Of a stretch of 64,000 nt of DNA, positions 1 through 10,802 are shown piece by piece. Numbering within the stretch: position 1 is the first letter of the stretch; each line of letters starts with the position of its first letter. Both the position numbers and the translations under genes were made by a program. The stretch is from Xiphydria camelus. Its lineage: Eukaryota; Arthropoda; Insecta; Hymenoptera; Xiphydriidae. Below the pieces are notes generated by a model. That model did no database searches, was not told where the DNA came from, and saw only the letters and a list, made by a program, of their open reading frames with translations. The stretch covers positions 23,174,684 to 23,238,683 of the forward strand of contig OY783198.1 in assembly GCA_963678675.1 (NCBI GenBank), in the 5' to 3' direction.

Positions 1-554
1 CGCGTCGGCGATTGGCACGTTCCGTCGGGCCCGGCACGATCGTTGGCGCGTCGCGCGAACGGCCCCCGATCGGTCCGCGCTCCCTCGAAGTGGGTCATCG
101 CGAGCTATTGCGTCGTCGCTTTCTCTTCGCGAGTCGAGTCGAGTATCTCGATGATGAGAAATTCTAACGCTCTCTCGCGTGTCCCTCGCGCCCGCTCCTC
201 GCGGCCATTGTCTTTCGCGCGCGGCACGGCTGTCCGCGCGAAATCGTAGAATCGCCCGGCCGCTCGTTCCGGCGGATATGCGCGACGGGTACCCGCGATG
301 CACGTTTTACGAGCGAGCTACGCGATTCTCCGGCTTGGAGAACGACGCGAAAGAAAGTGACGATCGAGCCTTCGTTGGGATTCGTTACGCCGCGTCTTCC
401 CCCTCTCCCCCCTGACACGGCCAAGGTCGTCCAAGGCAACGTCGTCGACGAAGAGTCGATGAACCGTCGGCGACGCGATCGAGACGCGCGAGCCATGGCG
501 CGACAAACGCGATGACACTGATCGGAGGCGTCGCTCTCCCCTTTGCATTCGCAG
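1..554 (+). other. Intron (right part) of the Ets98B-like gene
   Basis: No conserved coding segment is seen on the plus strand before the acceptor at 553-554. The stretch is CpG-rich and is read as the downstream part of an intron whose donor lies left of the window. The 357-residue open frame on the opposite strand is a shadow of the ETS exons. Confidence 0.6.
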
Positions 555-1252
555 TGCGGTAGCATGCTGCACGCCCAGCTGGAGATCTGGAAGGCCGCGG
601 TGGAGGAGTCACCGAGAAACACTCTGGCGGCTTCCTGGAGTCCACCGGGGGTGGTTCCGACGACGACCGCGAGCGGTGGCGGTGGCGGCGGCGTTCGCGG
701 CAGCGGTGGCGGCGGCACCGGTTCCCCTTCTTCGTCCATGGGGAACCCCGGTCCCGCCAGCGCGAAAACGTCCACCCGCGCCATGGAGTATTCCGAAGGT
801 GAGTTGGTTCGCTCTCGCGATGACGTCGCGTTTCTCGAGGCCCGACTCCGTTGTACGAGCGACGCCGCTTCTCCGATCTTACAGACGAGGAGGGGGAGGA
901 GGAGGAGGAGGAGGAACCCAATCCCGTGCAGGTGACCGCCAACACCAGCGCCGGCGGTAAAATGAGAAACGGCGGCTCGCACATCCACCTCTGGCAGTTC
1001 CTGAAGGAGCTGCTGCAGAGTCCCGGAGTGCACGGTTCCTGCATCCGTTGGCTGGACCGCACCAAGGGGGTCTTCAAGATCGAAGACTCCGTGAGAGTGG
1101 CCAGGCTCTGGGGCAAGCGGAAGAACAGGCCGGCCATGAATTACGACAAGCTCAGCCGGAGCATAAGGCAATATTACAAGAAGGGAATCATGAAGAAGAC
1201 GGAGCGCAGTCAAAGGTTGGTCTACCAGTTCTGCCATCCGTACTGCCTTTGA
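555..1252 (+). CDS. Ets98B: ETS-domain transcription factor, Ets98B/SPDEF type, 3' exons only (partial)
   Basis: Sequence-specific DNA-binding transcription factor acting in the nucleus. Two exons are visible: 555-798 and 885-1252. The 86-base intron (799-884, gtgagt...ttacag) is phase 1 and splits an Asp codon. Exon one follows an acceptor ending gcag at 554 and encodes a Gly/Ser/Pro-rich linker. Exon two opens with an acidic Glu run, then a C-terminal ETS domain starting near HLWQFLKELL (about 985) and ending at the stop. Recognition helix residues MNYDKLSRSIRQYYKKG are typical of the SPDEF/Ets98B subgroup, whereas most ETS proteins have KLSRALRYYY. The domain reaches almost to the C-terminus, as in SPDEF. 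The Pointed domain expected upstream in this family is not in the window, so the CDS is partial on the left. Subfamily assignment is by motif recognition. Confidence 0.93.
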
Positions 1253-3300
1253 GAAGGGACTCCGCCCGTCTTCGTCATCGCTGTCCTCGCTCGATTTCGA
1301 TTCCCGCCTCGGAATCGAGACCGAGCAGAGACGCGTGCAAGGGCTTCCGTCTCTTTCCGCCCGGCGGAAAGATCGAACACGGATCGAGGGAGAACGACGA
1401 GGTTGAGTCGCGAGGAGTCAACGATTCGTGCGTGCACGGAAGTCGCCAAAAAGAATTCGCCGAGTTTGTATTATTTTGCGAATAATCCCAAACGACGGTC
1501 GGGTCTCTCGAGTACGCCTATTTCGGCGCTTAATTTTATATACGTACATCTCGATAAGTACTTAACACTCGTGTCAAATTAACCAATAACACACGTCCGA
1601 GGCTGTCGCCCTTCGAGAGCCTCCCCCTTTTCAACTAGTGGCTAAGTTTTATACTATACATTCGATAAGGCTCTCGCATTCTTCTTACTATAAGTTATCG
1701 TTTATCGAAAAACGCAGGAGGTACGTCCCGCCGTTTGTTAATGATATCTTTCCAACTGTTCGTAAGAAAACAAAAACAAGCCTCTTCTTATAATTGCTTG
1801 CTGGTCCCTTTCGCGAGCTTCGACGCCGCTGGCGCGACCTTTGAGCGCGCGGAACTATTCGCTGCTGCTCGGTCGACCGTGCCGTGCTTTTCTCCGTGAG
1901 CTGCCGTGACGATTTTGAAAATTCCATCGAGGCGCGTCGATCTCTTCCGTCGTGAGGAGGTGGAGGATGCCGGGGATCGTGAACTCGGTCCGAGAGGGAA
2001 TCGATCCTGCGCCATCGCGAATCGCATTAATCGCCTTTCCCCGGCCGTGGAACGATTCTCCCCGCGACGATGCGCACCGTCCTCGCGCGATAAACCCCGA
2101 CACCTCCGTCGACGGATCGATTTACCGCGACGCGTGATCCGTGAGATTTCTCGCGCAACGCCCTCTAAAAGTGCTCGGGAAAAAATCGGCGGGCGGCGTT
2201 CGGAGCTCGATGCGGTTGAGACTGGTGATTTTGGTCCCATATATCTATGATATATTACACGTTGTATGTTCCATGAACGACTAGAATTTAAAGTGTTACC
2301 TAAGTTAGCGAAGGCTCACGTGAGCCGCCGTGTTAAGGTTTCGTTTGTAGGAGATGCATGCGTCTAGTACGATAGTTGTAAAATTAAGTTTCGTCTTTTT
2401 TTAGTTTGAACAAGAAACATAGATTTTTGTCGTTTAACCGTAGAGGAGATTCGTTTCGCGCGTCGGATCGCGTTATTCTAATCTCCGTGTAGAGACGCGC
2501 GCGCGTCGTTGGTAGTGTTGAGTTTATTTAAATATTTCTTTCTTTCGTTTCTTTTTACGCAACGAAGTGTGTTAAGCGTCGGTCACGCATTTCTTGCCGC
2601 GCGTACGCGTTATGTGGTTGCAAAATGCGTTTCCGCCATTTCGGTTTCTCTTTCGATTTTCTCTTCGCGTGGTTCCCCGAACTTTCGTACTGTACATAGT
2701 CGAAATTCCTTGTATTTATTGGCACCCTCTGCGCCGCCTTCGATTCTTTTAGTTTTCCCCCGTCTTTCTATTTTTCCACGGTCCGAGCGAGTCGAGAGAT
2801 GCTCGAATTTTTCTTTTTCGAATCCCTCAAGAGCAATCAGATACGGTGAGTTTTTAAAATACGTGATAATCGCGGAACTCGGATTCACCGGGGCGGTGTA
2901 ATCGTCCGTCTATCGAGATGTACCGGTCGAGGCGCGGAGCTGGCCGCTAAAGGTTGTGCAAAGAATGAGCTCTTCTTTGCTCGGCTTTCGGGATAGAAGC
3001 GCCTCGAAAGTTCGGTGAAAGAGACGCGTGTGCATATATCGTATATTGCGCACAGCCGGGGAGAAAGAGAGAGAAAAGGGAGAAGTAAATATATTTATAT
3101 AAAACGTAACGTTAAACTAGTTTATAAGAGAGAAGATCGCATATTGTTTTCTACTTAATTATATCACATTTATGAATTTTTATATATGTATATGTATACA
3201 CACCGTAATATTTAACTTAATGAGATTATATATATATATATATTTTATTATGCCAATATATTTACTATATCGAAATCAGAATTTCTACTAACACTAAGAC
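1253..3300 (+). other. Probable 3' UTR and downstream flank of the Ets98B-like gene
   Basis: After the stop at 1250-1252 there is about 2 kb with no conserved coding content. It becomes progressively AT-rich (3080-3260) with TA-rich runs typical of insect 3' UTRs. I found no canonical AATAAA in this stretch; TATAAA-like variants occur near 3095, and the first AATAAA seen is at 3785-3790. The UTR end is therefore not fixed. Confidence 0.4.
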
Positions 3301-3679
3301 GAAACAAATGTAAAATTGTTTCGAAAAAAAAGGAAAGGAGAGTGGTAATGAGAGCGAGAGAGGGAGAGAGAAGTAGTGTAATATCCATTGTACGTAGCGT
3401 TGGTAGAGCATCGGAAGAATCGGTCGATCTGCCGCTTCCGATCGGCTTTCGTCAAATTTCTTTTCGCGTGTGTAAGAACGAAAGTCACACAACCGCGAGA
3501 ATAAGATCGAGTGAAAGTGTCTGAATCATCGACTCCCGGTCGCTTTACGCGCGCAGCGGCGTGATTCATGCCCGTTGCCGAGTAGAGTATCGATTTTCAC
3601 GAGCTCGGATCGACTTTTCCGTTTCGATCCGAGTCGCTGGGAACCTGCTCGATTCATAACAGGAGAGAGAAGGGAATGT

Positions 3680-3681
<2 letters not shown>

Positions 3682-3727
<46 letters not shown>
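3682..3727. repeat. (AG)n microsatellite
   Basis: Uninterrupted AG dinucleotide run of 46 bases, 3' of the Ets98B-like gene. Confidence 0.95.
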
Positions 3728-3730
<3 letters not shown>

Positions 3731-5872
3731 CGGAGATGGAGAGAAGTATCTCGTTCCATGAACGAATGCAACCGAGTTCGGCGAAATAAATCATGTAACG
3801 ATCGCAAAAAAAGGACGGCGGAACGGCGTCCGTTTCTTGCACTTTCCTCGTAGTCCGCACCTTGCCCCTCCTCTCGTCCTTTACCTCGAGTCGATAAAGC
3901 GCGGAGCCGATTCGTGCAAGGAAAGCCGGTCGCGGCGGGCGTGAACCGCGCCCGACGGACATTCCAATTTAAGGCGGCAATGAAGTTTGCGTTGCGGAAT
4001 TTGCAAAAATCCCGACCGCCCATAAAGATACCTATCGTGAAACTGTGCGCGTTAGCCGCGAGTCGTGGGCGTCCCATCGGTGATTTACGACGTTTTAATC
4101 GTACAATTAATCTAACACCTTGTTGCAACAACACCTCGGCCTCGCGAGGGGCTGCGGCGGAGAGCAGCGCGATAATAGCGTCGGATCGAATCCCGCGAAG
4201 CCAGAAACACGCCCGTTCGACGACCGCTGGAACGAAAATTAAAGCGGAGCGCTCTTTGCATATCTCGTAGAGAGGCGTCGACGTTGACGGAGCGATGCGA
4301 TAATTTATCGAGTCGAATCTACGTACACCAAAAAAAAAAAGCGTTTCGATCGTATCGCGATATTTTTGCTTATCGCAGCTATCTCGAATGGTCGATCAAC
4401 GAGTCTCAGCTATGTCGTACAGCTCTGTTAGCAAATCTAATTGGATCGCTACGATATCACGGGTCTGTATAGCGCTCTTAACAAAATCAAAGACACGAGA
4501 CGTCTTATTCCAGTGAACGCGAGTTTCCCGTATAGTGGCACCTATACGCGGCTCGGACTTTTATTTTCCAGAATAGTTTTCACGTAATTTTAGCAACGCC
4601 CAAATGTAAGTACATCGAGGCGAGCAGAAAAGATATCGGTACGAAGGATGAGGACACGCAGATATCGAGAAATGTTCTGTACAGAAATTGTAAAAAATAT
4701 AATTTTTCAAAAATCGCGTTCTCAAAGCATTTAAATATCCATTTCGGACTTCTCCGCGGTCATGCCCCTACAGTTGTCGAGCTGCGACATTGTCTTTCTC
4801 TCCTCGTGAAATAGGCATCCCCGAGCTTTATCGCACGGCCAAGGAACGAAGAAACCGACGAACGAACGAGCGGACCGCGTGCGCCTGTTCAACCAAGGAC
4901 AACAACATTCTCCGCAAAACTAATTGCCAGGTAAACATATATCTATACTACCGTGAATTTATTACGAGCCGCGAGAGACTCGCGTATATGGTGAGTGTAA
5001 TTTATGCATTCGTTATGCGCAAGAAAGATTCATTACAATACAGATTCGGAGATCGAGCCGTGCGACGGCGGCGTACAACGGGCGCTTATAGCTTATTCCG
5101 ATCGACGTCGCGCCGCACCGCGGAGCGAGGTGAACCACGCCGATTCCGCGCGTCATCTCGAGCGTCCGAGAGGCTGGGCTCGGTGGGAGCCGAGTGTCGG
5201 GCCGATCGCGTTCTTCGATATCGCTAAGGAAAGGCCGCGTGGTTTGGTCCGCGAATTTTCCTTCCCTCGTCGTCTCGATGTGCCGTGGATGAGCCAACCA
5301 CCGTCTCTTTCTTGTTCCGCAGTTGTGAGGGATTTCGTCGAGGGACGAAGAAAAACAGGCGGAGGTGAAAACCGCAGCATCTAACGCTCGGTAAACTATC
5401 GAGCGCGCGCGTATTTCGCGGTTCGAAAGGCCTGCGCCTTTCTACGCTATAATTTCTCGGTCGTATCCATTTTCGTCGACGTAAAAATCGACGGAAAATG
5501 AAATACGAATTACAGTGATTAAGTAGCCGCGGTCGTGTAATGACGCGTAATGACGCGCTCCACCGTAGTCGTCCGCCTCGGCCTATCATCTATAGCGCGG
5601 GTTGGATTTTTCTCATTGGATCTCGATCGGCCCTACGGCGACGGACGAGAGGCGCGCGAGAGGGACGGTGTGAAAATTCCGCGCCTCGGCCGACGCGTAT
5701 CGTCTAATTGGCAAGCGGAAACCTGCCAAGTATTAGCGAACGAGGAAGGGTCGATGTAAATTTTGATTCTGGTATCTGATATCCAACGAACTCTCGCAAT
5801 TAGACGCCTCTCTATGACGCGGCGCGTCGATCAGTCTTCCGTGCGACCGCGTTGCATGCCGCGGGAAGAAGA

Positions 5873-5888
5873 GGGGGGGGGGGGGGGG
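5873..5888. repeat. poly-G tract, 16 bases
   Basis: Uninterrupted run of 16 G in purine-rich flanks. Similar C/G tracts recur across the window, and their exact lengths are likely to be unreliable in the assembly. Confidence 0.9.
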
Positions 5889-7007
5889 AAAGAGAGGGTG
5901 ACGCGTAAGGGGTGGGAGGGAGAGAGGGGAATGGTAAGACTTGTCCAAGTTAAATTTCCTGTAAGGGGCAAAAGTACGAAGCGCGAGAAATCCCTGTATC
6001 GCGCGAGCCAGTCGTGGACGTGCGAATGCGAACATAAATCCAAATTAGCGCCAACATAACGTGTTTAACGCGGGAGCATACGTGCGGCGCGCGATCGGTT
6101 CTCAGTTACCACGCGAAAGATACTAAATTGTAACTTCTATCTGCTCGATCTACGGCACTCTCGCACCGAAAGGCGAGACCTTACGGCGTGATAGCTTTGC
6201 CGCGATTTCGAAAACGTTATGCGAGTCTGTCGCGTTTGTGGAAAATTGATGACGCGTCGAACGAATTGTCGATTGGATCGATAAAAGAGCTCAATGATTT
6301 CGATCAGATGAAATTATTCGCATGAGACGATATGACGCGATTACTTGGTATTTACGTGAAAAGAGAGAGAGAGAGTAATATTTTATACCTACGTAAATAT
6401 GCTGTCAGTGGAAAAGGAAGCAATTGGTTTGGCTTGCGGCCTTTGAAAAGCAGTATTGCGGAGCCATCTGACGATGGTATCGTCACTTCGTAATGCATTT
6501 CCCGGACCGGTAACAAGTCGACGTACGTTTTTTTACCGATATGAGTAAAATCGTGCAAAGACTGCACTCTTTATCGGTCGGTAAAATAGTGAGTACCAAC
6601 GGGCGATAATGACCGACGGAGCAGGAATACTCAATGCCGGTATGGGAACCCCCGCGCAACTTCGATCGTGCCTTTCAAATGGACGCGACCCTTTCTATAA
6701 TCAAAACAAACGTAACGCCTCGTTGCTAAGGATATTCCACGTCGTCAGTAACGTGGCCGTGACTAACGTGCAGGCCGTTGAAATTAATTCGAGTTCTAAT
6801 TTTACGATTACGTAAACTATAAATTATTATCGCGTCTGACTTATGCGAATCTAAGAAGAAGAGATATTTTTCAAATTTTGGGCCGTAGATACCAATGATG
6901 TTAGTGCAGTGATACGAAAACGTTTTAGAAGCGATATCGTCGAATGTACATAATTTTGAAAAGAGCTGTCGAGTGTCGATGTAAAATCGTCCTCGAGTCT
7001 TCAAGAG

Positions 7008-8912
7008 ATGAATCGAGAAATATCAAGACACGCGCGCGGTCAACGACGAATTAAGAAAAGAAAACGAACCGGAAGTGACGCGATCGAGACAGAAGAGCTA
7101 CCATCTGGCGCGGAAAATGAATCGGATACTTACTCGAAATACGCTGATGTTCCTGCAAAGGATTATAAAATCGGTCATTCGACGCCGGCGAAGAGGATGA
7201 TCACAGCAGACTCCGAGGAATCCTCGGATCTGAGGGAAAAGGAACGATTTTCTGGGAAGGGCAGCAGATGCGTCGAGTCCCTGAAAGCGGAGTACGAAGA
7301 TAGTTATGGAAATTATATTCGCGAGGATTCGGAGGACGTAGAAACTGATATCGCGGTACGGAAGAAACGGAGAAAGTGTAAAAGAAAAACCGTCGATCAT
7401 TCGCAAGGTAGTGTTAACGGCGAAGGCAACATTTTACCTCCTAGAAGTCGATCCACGCGTTCGAGGGGAGGAGGAAATGGCGATGCCGATGATAAACGTC
7501 GAAGAAGAAAGAATCGATCTGAAGGTAAAAATGAATCGCGTAGAAATCGTTGTATCGATGGATATTTTCTAACGAATGCAATTCAACCGCAGGTGAAGAA
7601 ACCTCGGAACTGCCGATTACAGAGATCTTGAAAAAAGCTCAGAGTATCGATCGAACCAAATACGAGGAACCGATTCCTCTGCCCGAATTAAATAGCGACG
7701 TGCTCTACGTTCAGGGGAAGCATGGTTTCAGTGCCGTTAGAATTGGAAAGGATTCCGATGATTGCGGCAAGCGGAAGTACGAGGGGAAATCGTTGAGAAC
7801 TATAGAGATAGCCATTTTAGTGCAGAAAATGTGGAAAACGATGGGACTGGTCTATCAAGGATTACTCGGAGGAATCGCGTTGATGCATATCATTGCGGTG
7901 GGTAAAAACAAATTCGAATTTGAATGTTCCACTCGCGCGTACGCAGTGCTGTAAGTTCTCGCACCCCGCTGACTCCGCCTGACTGCTTCGCGTCGCCACG
8001 AGGCGGTAAGGATGTTTCGCGAGTGAAAAGACACATCGGTTCCATTGTAAAGCCGATGTCCCGGTGACTTTTCGATTTCACTTCGGGCTTTTCACCGATA
8101 ATTACATTTCTCTTACCTGGTAATAATATCTATTTCTTTCGCGTAGATCCAAGTCCTCTTCAGCGCGACTCTCGAATTCATTCTAGCGTACTCCACGGTA
8201 TCGGAGATTTATACGAACGTCTTCTCTTTCCTCGGGGTCCTCTCCGTTGTGTCTTCCCTCGATAAGTAAGTCGACGAATAATTATCCAGTATTTAGCGTA
8301 TTGATTAACGATTTATCACGAATGCCATTTACAAAGGCAAAGCATCTATCGTACTCGCATTTTCTCGACCGCTGAATACGAATTTAAACCGGATTACTAC
8401 GTTTTTACTTATCGTTCGTAATATCTACACGTTGACAATCTCAGATTCGACGTAGCGCATCTGGATGTGGAGCACATCCGAGAGATTTATGTGAATCATC
8501 CCTTATCCGCCGTCACGATTCCAATTTATTTGGTGATGTACTGCTTACATCAGGTCACCTTCGCGGTCGATGAGAAACTGACTTTGACCTATTACAACCA
8601 GACTACGTGGAACGACGTGAGTAATCTAAAAGTTATGTGGTATATCGATTGACTGAAAAAGAGTGAAATGTATAGAGTTAGGATGTGATACGACTGTTTC
8701 TCTTTCACCAGAGTAACTTAGACCCTTTTTTCGAGGAATTGTATTACTGGAAGAAGTTGACTTTCTCGAAAGACGCCTTGGCCGTAATTGCCTGGATATT
8801 CGTGGCTTTGGGAACTCGCGCCGATATGTTATTAATTCATCTCGAGGCCATGAAAAAATATGCCGACAACGGTGATACTTTACCTCGGGAAGAATACGTG
8901 CATAAATCGTAG
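7008..8912 (+). CDS. TMEM237: TMEM237 (ciliary transition-zone tetraspan membrane protein), 5 exons, complete
   Basis: Transition-zone protein needed for ciliogenesis in animals; the human gene is mutated in Joubert syndrome 14. Exons: 7008-7524, 7593-7897, 8147-8265, 8445-8616, 8712-8912, giving 1314 bases and 437 residues (human TMEM237: 408). All introns are GT-AG (68, 249, 179 and 95 bases) and phases agree at every junction. Residues 1-200 are a charged Lys/Arg/Glu/Ser-rich N-terminal tail, as in vertebrate TMEM237. The C-terminal half has four hydrophobic segments: around MGLVYQGLLGGIALMH, EIYTNVFSFLGVLSVVSSLD, AVTIPIYLVMYCLH and ALAVIAWIFVALGTR. LSVVSSLDKFD aligns with the human LSTISAFDRID segment. 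Exon 2 must end at gcg|gtgggt (7897), not at the later gtaaaa, to keep exon 3 in frame. The start at 7008 is the first ATG of the long frame; an extra 5' exon is possible. Confidence 0.88.
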
Positions 8913-9169
8913 CATCTCAGTCTTCTTCGGCCAATGATTAAGAGTCGAATGAGACGTACACGCGCTAATGACAAATCTGTAACGAGATAAAATTAGGAAC
9001 ATGTGTGATTGGGAAAATCGCGAACGTTGTACGATTTGCGTTTTTATTCGTAACAGAATAGCGTTTGATATGTACAATATTTATAAAGTTCACCTAAGTA
9101 CTAACGGTAGATATATATTATATATATGTATATAATAGGGCAATACATTGTATAATAACGTAACGTTGT

Positions 9170-9175
9170 AATAAA
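9170..9175 (+). promoter_or_regulatory. Candidate poly(A) signal of TMEM237
   Basis: AATAAA 258 bases after the TMEM237 stop, in an AT-rich 3' flank, followed by GT-containing sequence. It is the first canonical hexamer after the stop codon that I noticed. Confidence 0.55.
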
Positions 9176-10315
9176 ATATGTCGGGGCTACCAAGATATAG
9201 CACCGCGGTTTCCTCGCTGCGTTCGACGACACAGTGACGCGTGTTGATACAAACCGCGGAGCCGATTTCGCTCCACCTTTTGTTTAGGTGACTGAGAGCT
9301 CAATAAATAAAGTGAAATTGTACTCTTTACAATGCAATGGGACAATAACAAATAAATACTGTTTAAAGGTGTAAATACATATACATGTATACGAGCTGTC
9401 TCTGAAAATACATCGAGGGGTAAGATGAATTATCCGATGGTACGACCAATTATAATCCGCGTCACACAATCTCGCTAGGGTATATTTACCCTCGTGTAAA
9501 TTTTGGGACATCTGGTACACGCACCGTATTAAACGAATCTCCAAACACGTTCGACTAACGCGCCTTGATAAGGCATAAGAAAAAACCGCTCGCTTTTTCT
9601 AAAATATTTCTCGCTTATCGATTACCAAGGCACTGTGTACAGTTCTGTCGAAACGCGCGATACGTTCACCCTATCCTTTTTTCTCTCCCTTTTTGTTTTT
9701 CATCATTTTCACTCACTCTCTCCTATACCTAATCTATTGGAGTTCGTGCAAAAGAAAGCTCTAACGAGAGTTTGCGATTTTTTCTCTCGACCCTCTCGTG
9801 TCTCATGAAATGCCTCTCTCGGAACGAAGTATGGCACGTACGAATGTACAATTATATTGAACACACTATAATTTAATCCCGCGTCGTCCGAGCCATCTCG
9901 CGATTAACGCCCCGTTTCTCAATGGGGGGCGAGTCGAAGTTGAGGGTTTCTCGGTCGAAGCGTTTCAGGCTGAAGGAAGTCTCCTAAATTCGAAGGCGGC
10001 GGCGGCGACGACTGTACTATTCGATCGAGAAATCGACGCGGCTTACCGCGTGCTATTCGTTCGTCTGCACGGCGCGGTTTTCGTGAAAGCTATACATTTA
10101 CAGTGGCAGTATATAGAAGGGAGCATTTTACACGTATACAAGGTAAATGCCACGAAGCGGTCTCTCTCGTCGAGTTCGGGTAGAATACTTAAAAGTTCCT
10201 CAGTGGCACTTTCCCTCCGTATTGCCCCGGCTGGCAGAGCGGATGGAGTTCAACCCCAGCGAAAATTCGAATTCCCCACTGCGCGTCACTGTTCCTCTCG
10301 TCGCTCTTCATTAAA

Positions 10316-10321
10316 TTTATT
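10316..10321 (-). promoter_or_regulatory. Candidate poly(A) signal of the tetraspanin gene
   Basis: TTTATT on the plus strand (AATAAA on minus), 335 bases beyond the tetraspanin stop codon in transcription direction. Other weak candidates exist further left (for example 9043-9048, inside the TMEM237 3' flank). Confidence 0.45.
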
Positions 10322-10655
10322 CGAGCTCAATTGGGATGGTGACACTTTTTCGCGGGTTGTGCCCACGTGAATAACACGTTTTTCTTAAATATGGGTAAGA
10401 CACTTTCGAGAAAAGTTGCTCCGATCGCCGCGAAGTCGGCTTCTTTGTAACGAAATCTAATCGGTCTCACACTGGCGCGTGAATCGCGCGACTAACACAG
10501 CAGGGGAGGGATGTAACGGGGATCGTCGCTTCACCTCTTTACCAAAGATCCACAGACGATGCCTCGCCACATTACTCCCCCGCCGTCGATCAAATTCGAT
10601 TTTGTCCGTATCTGCACCACGTATGACCATTGTTGTTCTCGTGGTGAAGTAACTC

Positions 10656-10802
10656 TCAGTCGTCGAAGTCGTGTCTCAGCTTGATGTACAGGCAAGAGCC
10701 GAGGACGATGCCGAAGACTTCGAGGACGGAGAGACCGAGCCCGACGGCGCCGAGGATGATCAGGTGATCTTTCGTGGTCTCGAGGAACTTGTAGATGCAG
10801 CC
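10656..10802 (-). CDS. Tetraspanin coding exon 5 (residues 217-264 and stop)
   Basis: Acceptor tctccttccag|GGC. It begins GCIYKFLE, whose Cys is the last cysteine of the large loop, followed by TM4 (about ILGAVGLGLSVLEVFGIVLG) and a short C-terminal tail ending DFDD at a TGA. Confidence 0.93.
   Translation of the reverse strand, partial: GCIYKFLETTKDHLIILGAVGLGLSVLEVFGIVLGSCLYIKLRHDFDD

Larger units (their letters stand above)
3301..7007. other. Intergenic region between Ets98B-like and TMEM237 genes
   Basis: No gene recognised. It contains an (AG)n microsatellite at 3682-3727, a 16-base G run at 5873-5888 and scattered short CpG-rich open frames without protein-like composition. The right end should contain the TMEM237 promoter and 5' UTR. 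A short ATG frame at 6541 followed by a gtgagt donor at 6589 could be an upstream exon or a uORF. Confidence 0.45.
8913..10655. other. Convergent intergenic region / 3' UTRs of TMEM237 and tetraspanin
   Basis: No protein gene recognised. It holds the 3' ends of two convergent genes: AATAAA on the plus strand at 9170 and AATAAA on the minus strand at 10316-10321. Another plus-strand hexamer lies within the run near 9301-9308. A short tRNA-like box pair near 10225-10260 was examined and rejected. Confidence 0.5.

Noticed and set aside
164..1237. 357-residue open frame on the minus strand
   Set aside because: It overlaps the ETS exons antisense. It is a shadow frame produced by CpG-rich sequence; no domain is recognisable and the plus-strand ETS domain is unmistakable.
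6352..6567. 71-residue minus-strand frame upstream of TMEM237
   Set aside because: Somewhat protein-like composition, but no homologue recognised, no splice or poly(A) context, and the length is expected by chance.
7898..7903. Alternative TMEM237 exon 2 donor at gtaaaa (7902)
   Set aside because: It would give phase 1 and put exon 3 out of frame; the donor gtgggt at 7898 keeps the conserved membrane segments in frame.
10225..10260. tRNA-like A box (TGGCAGAGCGG) and B box-like (GTTCAACCC) pair
   Set aside because: The boxes are only a few bases apart, too close for a tRNA or tRNA-derived SINE, and no cloverleaf forms.
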